From positions 1 through 64,000 of the forward strand of contig JACKNH010000022.1 in the NCBI GenBank assembly GCA_024234975.1: a stretch of 64,000 nucleotides of DNA, given 5' to 3'. How positions within the stretch are numbered: the first letter of the stretch is position 1; each line of letters opens with the position of its first letter. Made by a program: the position numbers and the translations under genes. The notes beneath the pieces were generated by a model, which was given only the letters and a program-made list of their open reading frames with translations, searched no databases and was not told where the DNA came from. Of this stretch, positions 59,477 through 64,000 are shown piece after piece. The DNA is from Gammaproteobacteria bacterium (GTDB lineage: Bacteria > Pseudomonadota > Gammaproteobacteria > Ga0077536).

Positions 59477-62110
59477 TCACAATGGGAGCGGCGGATCGGG
59501 CTGGTCGCTCTCAAGCAGCCTGCGCAAGCGGTAGATCGCCGCCAGCGCGTCCCGGGGCGACAGGCTGTCAGGATCCAGTGCTGCCAGTTCAAGCAGGGCC
59601 GGGTGGGTGGTGGTTGATACTGGAGAGGGTTCGGTGACAGCCGTCGTCGGTCCGGCCCGCTGCGAACTCTCCAATTGCCCAAGCAAAGCGCGGGCGACAC
59701 CGATGGCCGACTGCGGTACCCCGGCCAGTGCCGCGACCTGCAGCCCGTAACTGCGGCTGGCCGGGCCTTCGCGCACCTGATGCAGGAACACGACGTCATC
59801 TTTGTGTTCAACGGCATCCATGCGGATGTTGGCCGCCGCCGGCAGCGACTCCACCAGCGCCGTCAATTCAAAGTAGTGGGTGGCAAACAACGTCAGCGAA
59901 CGATTCTGGCGCGCCAGATGTTCCGCCGCAGCCCAGGCCAGCGCGAGGCCGTCATAGGTACTGGTGCCGCGACCGATCTCGTCGATCAACACCAGCGAAT
60001 CCGGCCCCGCGTTATGCAATATCCCGGCGGTCTCGGTCATCTCCACCATGAAGGTCGAGCGCCCGTGCGCCAGATCATCGCCCGCGCCAATCCGGGTATG
60101 GATGGCATCAATCGGGCCGATACGTGCCCGGCTGGCCGGCACATAACTTCCCATGCACGCCAGCAGGACAATCAATGCAGTCTGCCGCATGAAGGTGGAT
60201 TTGCCGCCCATGTTCGGGCCGGTAATGACCAGCAACCTGCGCTCGGCGTTCAATGTGATGTCATTGGGGACAAATTTGCCGGCGGCGAGTTGTTCCACGA
60301 CCAGATGGCGACCGGCTTCGATTTCCAGGCCGGTGTCGGTGGTGAATGTTGGCGCGACCATGGAATACAGCTGCGCGGCGTCGGCCAGTGCCATCAGCAC
60401 ATCAATTTCGGCCACTGCCCGCGCGCACCGCTGCAGTGGCGCGAGGTCCGCGGCGAGTTGTTCGAGCAGATCGTCGTACAGGCGCCGTTCACGTTGCAGG
60501 GCGCGGTCGCCTGCGCTCAGTATCCGGTCTTCATGCGATTTCAATTCGGGGACGATGTAGCGCTCGACGGACTTCAGAGTCTGACGCCGCGTGTAGTCAC
60601 CCGGCAGTGTGCCGGTGTAGCTACGCGAAATTTCTATGTAGTAACCGTGGACACGATTGAAGCCGACCTTGAGGTTGGCCAGCCCAGTCCGCGCGCGTTC
60701 GCGCTGCTCGAACTCCAGCAGAATGTCACCAGCACCGGCGCGTAGCGCACGTAACTCGTCGAGCTCGCTGTCGTAGCCCGCGCGAATGACGCCGCCGTCC
60801 CGGATCAACGCCGCAGGCTCATCGTCGATCGCGTTGGCCAGCAGTGCCGCCTGGGAGGAAAAGTCACCGATATCTTGTAACAGCGTGGCCACCCGGGGCG
60901 CGTCAACAGCAGCAAGCGCGGTGGTCAGTTCGGGCAACGCTTCCAAGGCGATACGCAAACGCAAGAGATCTCGTGGCCGGGCACTGCGCAGCGCGATGCG
61001 GGCGAGAATCCGCTCGACATCGTGCATTCGCGAGAGCGTCTCTGCGATGTCATCAAGTGCGGCATCGCTCAGCAATCCGGCAATCGCCATGTGACGGGCA
61101 CTGATGACCTGCGTATCGCGCAGCGGCCGCCGCAACCAGCGCAATAACATGCGCGAGCCCATCGGCGTCGCCGTGCGGTCCAGAATCGCCAGCAGACTGT
61201 TGCGGCGGTCGCCTGCGAGATCCTGCGTCAGTTCGAGGTTCCGTCGGGTCACGGCGTCCAGGTGGACGGCGTCTCTGGGCAACTCGACACTCAGTCCACG
61301 CAAGTGGGGCAGGGCGCGTCGTTGTGTTTCCTGACAATACAGGAGCAACGCCGCGGCGGCGCCGATGGCGGCCGGCATGTCATTGCAACCGAAGCCGGTG
61401 AGATCGCGGGTTGCGAATTGCTCCGCCAATCGGCGCCGACCACTGGTTTGCTCGAACTGCCAGACCGGCCGCGTGCGCACGGCGGTACGATCAGGTATCA
61501 GGCTCTGCAGTTGCGAAGATTCAGGGATCAGCAGTTCGACCGGCTGCAGCCGGGCCATCTCCGCGCGCAACGCATCGGCATCGGCGACCTGCGCGACGGT
61601 GAAACGGCCGCTGGCAAGATCCAGCGTTGCCAGACCGCAATCGCCGCCGGTCGGCAGAATCGCCGCGAGCAGTGTTTCGCCGCGGTCATCAAGCAATGCG
61701 TCGTCGGTCACCGTGCCCGGGGTGACGATACGGGTCACTTCGCGTTCGACCGGGCCACGGGCGAGCGCCGGATCTCCAATCTGTTCGCAGATGGCGACCG
61801 ATTCACCCAATTTCAGCAATCTCGCCAGGTAACCTTCTGCCGCATGGGCAGGTACGCCGGCCATCGGGATCGGGTCGCCGCCGCTGGTGCCGCGCGCGGT
61901 GAGCACGATATCGAGCAACCCCGCAGCGCGTCTGGCGTCGTCGAAGAACAATTCGTAGAAGTCCCCCATGCGATAGAACAACAGCATGTCGGGGAAATCG
62001 TGCTTGATGCGCAGGTATTGCTGCATGACCGGCGTATGTCGCGCCAGCAGGTCAGGATCGGGCCCTCGCACAACGGTGTCGGTGGCCGGGTCGGACACAG
62101 ACCGGGTCAC
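59477..62110 (-). CDS. mutS: DNA mismatch repair protein MutS
   Basis: The 877-residue protein has the mismatch-reading Phe-x-Glu in RMGDFYELFF, the connector, lever and clamp domains, and the ABC-type ATPase with TGPNMGGKSTFMRQTAL, LVLIDEIGRGTSTYDG and FATHYFELT. Length is slightly above E. coli (853). It overlaps the upstream TPR lipoprotein gene by 4 bp. Confidence 0.97.
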   Translation of the reverse strand: MTRSVSDPATDTVVRGPDPDLLARHTPVMQQYLRIKHDFPDMLLFYRMGDFYELFFDDARRAAGLLDIVLTARGTSGGDPIPMAGVPAHAAEGYLARLLKLGESVAICEQIGDPALARGPVEREVTRIVTPGTVTDDALLDDRGETLLAAILPTGGDCGLATLDLASGRFTVAQVADADALRAEMARLQPVELLIPESSQLQSLIPDRTAVRTRPVWQFEQTSGRRRLAEQFATRDLTGFGCNDMPAAIGAAAALLLYCQETQRRALPHLRGLSVELPRDAVHLDAVTRRNLELTQDLAGDRRNSLLAILDRTATPMGSRMLLRWLRRPLRDTQVISARHMAIAGLLSDAALDDIAETLSRMHDVERILARIALRSARPRDLLRLRIALEALPELTTALAAVDAPRVATLLQDIGDFSSQAALLANAIDDEPAALIRDGGVIRAGYDSELDELRALRAGAGDILLEFEQRERARTGLANLKVGFNRVHGYYIEISRSYTGTLPGDYTRRQTLKSVERYIVPELKSHEDRILSAGDRALQRERRLYDDLLEQLAADLAPLQRCARAVAEIDVLMALADAAQLYSMVAPTFTTDTGLEIEAGRHLVVEQLAAGKFVPNDITLNAERRLLVITGPNMGGKSTFMRQTALIVLLACMGSYVPASRARIGPIDAIHTRIGAGDDLAHGRSTFMVEMTETAGILHNAGPDSLVLIDEIGRGTSTYDGLALAWAAAEHLARQNRSLTLFATHYFELTALVESLPAAANIRMDAVEHKDDVVFLHQVREGPASRSYGLQVAALAGVPQSAIGVARALLGQLESSQRAGPTTAVTEPSPVSTTTHPALLELAALDPDSLSPRDALAAIYRLRRLLESDQPDPPLPL

Positions 62111-62592
62111 TCAGGCTCCAGCATGTCGGTAATGGCCTGTCGCAGCGAAGCGCTGCGCTGATGCAAGGGATCGTCGACCGGGACTGCGGCTTCGAGACGG
62201 GCAAAGGTCAGTTCCGCCTGGCGGAGTTGTACAATGCCCAGGTTGTGCATTGCCCGCGTGTGTTCGCTGTCCTGGGCCAATACGGTTTGGAACGCTTGTG
62301 CGGATTGCGGGAGCTGGCCGGTACGCGCGTAGATATTACCCAGCCGGAACCAGCTTTCCGTCTGTGAGATGTCCTGGTGGACGACTTGTTCGTAATAACC
62401 CTGGGCCGCGGTCCAGTCCTGCGAGCGATAGGCTTGCTCGGCGCTGGCAAGCAAAGTGGAGATGTCCGCCGCTACGGGAGGCGTGGGTTTGGGGGCGAGC
62501 GTCGTACAGCCAGTCGCCAGGGACAGCAATATCGCCACTGCCAGGCATCTGCCGCCGGTACCGAAATTTGATGGGCACATAATGCGCGCCAT
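62107..62592 (-). CDS. TPR-repeat lipoprotein
   Basis: The product is 161 residues from ATG 62592 (ATG 62580 is also possible); the longer open frame to 62772 would enter htpG. A signal peptide ends LLSLATGC, a slightly atypical lipobox with the cysteine before TTLAPKP. Two to three tetratricopeptide-like repeats follow (AEQAYRSQDWTAAQGYYEQVV, SWFRLGNIYARTGQLPQSAQAF, MHNLGIVQLRQAEL). Such proteins are scaffolds in the cell envelope; the partner is unknown. The ATGA overlap with mutS implies coupled translation. Confidence 0.75.
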   Translation of the reverse strand: MARIMCPSNFGTGGRCLAVAILLSLATGCTTLAPKPTPPVAADISTLLASAEQAYRSQDWTAAQGYYEQVVHQDISQTESWFRLGNIYARTGQLPQSAQAFQTVLAQDSEHTRAMHNLGIVQLRQAELTFARLEAAVPVDDPLHQRSASLRQAITDMLEPE

Positions 62593-62644
62593 TATGGGCA
62601 GCAGGTGAGAGCACAACAAGTCCGCACCGGTACTGTGGCAACGG

Positions 62645-62672
62645 GGTTGAAAAATACCGCCGTCGCCCCAAA
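62645..62672 (+). promoter_or_regulatory. Candidate sigma-32 heat-shock promoter of htpG
   Basis: GGTTGAAA (about 62645-62652) and CCCCAAA (about 62666-62672) have TTGAA and CCCCA 14 bp apart, close to the sigma-32 pattern CTTGAAA ... CCCCAT. The start codon of htpG is about 75 bp beyond. Confidence 0.5.
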
Positions 62673-62753
62673 GTTCTGGCTGGCGTCCACCGCCTGCCGT
62701 GAGCGCGCCAACCAATGCAAAATTTTTCGAATGAATCAGCAGAGAACGAGGCA

Positions 62754-64000
62754 ATGACGCAGACCACCACATCCCAACGCGAAACCATGGGCTTTCAATC
62801 GGAGATCAAGCAGCTGTTGAGCTTGATGATCAACTCCCTTTACAGCAACCAGGAGATATTCCTGCGTGAGTTGATCTCCAATGCCGCCGATGCGGTCGAC
62901 AAGCTTAAATTCCTCGCTCTGAGCAATGAGGCCCTGTACGAGGGCGATGGCGAGCTTCGGGTCGAACTCGAATTTGACGAAAGCGCATCGACCGTAACGA
63001 TTCGCGACAACGGTATCGGCATGACGCGTGACGAGGTCATCGACAACCTCGGCACCATCGCGCGCTCCGGCACCCGCGAATTTTTCGGCAACCTCACCGG
63101 CGATGCGCAGAAGGATTCGCAGTTGATTGGCCAGTTCGGTGTCGGTTTCTATTCCGCGTTCATCGTCGCCGACAAGGTGAGCGTGCTGACCCGCAAGGCC
63201 GGCACGGCCACCGGTGAAGGCGTGCGCTGGGATTCCGATGGCGCTGGCGAATTCACCGTGGAAACCGTCGAGCGGGCGCCACATGGCACCGAAGTCACCT
63301 TGCATCTGAAACCGGCGGCGAAGGAGTTCGCCAATCGCTACCGCTTGCAGCAGATCGTCAAGACCTATTCGGATCACATCTCGGTGCCGATTCGCATGCT
63401 CAAGGAAGCCGAAGGTGACGATGCCGGGCAAGCGGCGGAATGGGAGACGGTGAACCACGCCACGGCACTGTGGACGCGCAACAAGAAAGATGTCACCGAT
63501 GAGGAATACAAATCCTTCTACCTGCACGTGGCACACGATTTTCAGGAGCCGATGCGCTGGGCGCATAACCATGTGGAAGGCAAGCTCGAATACACCACGT
63601 TGTTCTACATTCCCGCGCGTGCACCATTCGATCTCTGGGACCGTGAGTCCAAACATGGCGTGAAGCTGTATGTGCAGCGCGTCTTCATCATGGAGGATGC
63701 TTCACAGTTCCTGCCACGCTACCTGCGGTTCGTCCGCGGCGTGATTGATACTCGCGATCTGCCTCTGAACGTGTCGCGTGAAATCCTGCAGCACAACAAG
63801 GTCGTGGAATCTATTCGAGGTGCGTCGATCAAACGCGTGCTGACTCTGATCGAACAACTTGCAAAAGAGCCTGAGGAATACGCGAAGTTCTGGCAGCAGT
63901 TCGGCGCGGTGCTGAAGGAAGGTGTGATCGAGGACAACGCCAATCAGGCCCGTGTCGCGGGTCTGCTGCGCTTCTCTTCCACCAGGGAAGAGAATGCCGA
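62754..64000 (+). CDS. htpG: Chaperone HtpG (Hsp90), 3' end outside window
   Basis: About 415 codons are visible and the frame is open to the window end. The N-terminal GHKL ATPase domain shows ELISNAADAVDKL, DNGIGM, GTIARSGT and GQFGVGFYSAFIVAD. The middle domain follows with RGVIDTRDLPLNVSREILQ and the catalytic-loop region. HtpG is the bacterial Hsp90, an ATP-driven dimeric chaperone. ATG 62754 follows CGAGG. It is divergent from the TPR lipoprotein gene. Confidence 0.96.
   Translation, partial: MTQTTTSQRETMGFQSEIKQLLSLMINSLYSNQEIFLRELISNAADAVDKLKFLALSNEALYEGDGELRVELEFDESASTVTIRDNGIGMTRDEVIDNLGTIARSGTREFFGNLTGDAQKDSQLIGQFGVGFYSAFIVADKVSVLTRKAGTATGEGVRWDSDGAGEFTVETVERAPHGTEVTLHLKPAAKEFANRYRLQQIVKTYSDHISVPIRMLKEAEGDDAGQAAEWETVNHATALWTRNKKDVTDEEYKSFYLHVAHDFQEPMRWAHNHVEGKLEYTTLFYIPARAPFDLWDRESKHGVKLYVQRVFIMEDASQFLPRYLRFVRGVIDTRDLPLNVSREILQHNKVVESIRGASIKRVLTLIEQLAKEPEEYAKFWQQFGAVLKEGVIEDNANQARVAGLLRFSSTREENA

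Overview
The window reads as chromosomal DNA of a high-GC gammaproteobacterium. Several gene neighbourhoods are classic for that class: rnfABCDGE followed by nth, mrp divergent from metG, apaG-apaH, lptD-surA-pdxA-rsmA, and mutS-fdxA next to an RsmZ-like RNA. No order or genus can be fixed from the sequence alone. There is no prophage, insertion sequence, rRNA, tRNA or CRISPR array. The only mobile-looking DNA is a short dispersed palindromic repeat present three times.

Left part (1-14.9 kb) is mostly accessory. It holds a multi-GAF protein cut by the window edge, a PEP-CTERM-like exported protein, apaGH, a GlxA-type regulator, an outer-membrane barrel, a glycine-zipper lipoprotein, an NAD(P)-binding oxidoreductase, an isolated protocatechuate 4,5-dioxygenase (ligAB), an exported glucose/sorbosone-dehydrogenase-like protein, a tandem pair of unknown exported paralogues, a DUF6152 protein and comM.

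Centre-left (15-21.5 kb) is a nitrogen island: ubiK, then three consecutive PII-ammonium transporter pairs. The first two PII genes have good sigma-54 promoter matches and NtrC-type dyads; the third shows neither. Next come a CDGSH protein, a cyclic-nucleotide-binding/rhodanese fusion and aroE. A convergent, AT-rich spacer with DnaA-box-like sequences separates aroE from the envelope and cofactor operon rsmA-pdxA-surA-lptD, a Lon-N-domain gene, mpl and ispG.

Centre-right (33-46.5 kb) is housekeeping: an orphan OmpR-type regulator, msrB, cysG, a TusA-like gene, dcd, mrp, metG, the six-gene rnf operon, nth and a DUF1841 gene. The Rnf complex is unusual because RnfE has lost both conserved membrane cysteines while RnfA keeps both of its own.

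Right part (46.5-64 kb) is signalling and stress. A GAF-SpoIIE-HATPase switch protein and a STAS protein sit directly upstream of an MCE (Mla-type) lipid transporter. They are followed by a CHASE2 adenylate/guanylate cyclase, which converges on an operon encoding a CHASE2 Ser/Thr kinase, a PP2C phosphatase and an FHA protein. A roughly 160-nt RNA at about 58898-59059, with GGA motifs in successive hairpin loops and a terminator hairpin, lies beside fdxA and mutS. This is the place rsmZ occupies in Pseudomonas, so it is probably a CsrA/RsmA-sequestering RNA. The window ends inside htpG, which has a heat-shock-type promoter match.
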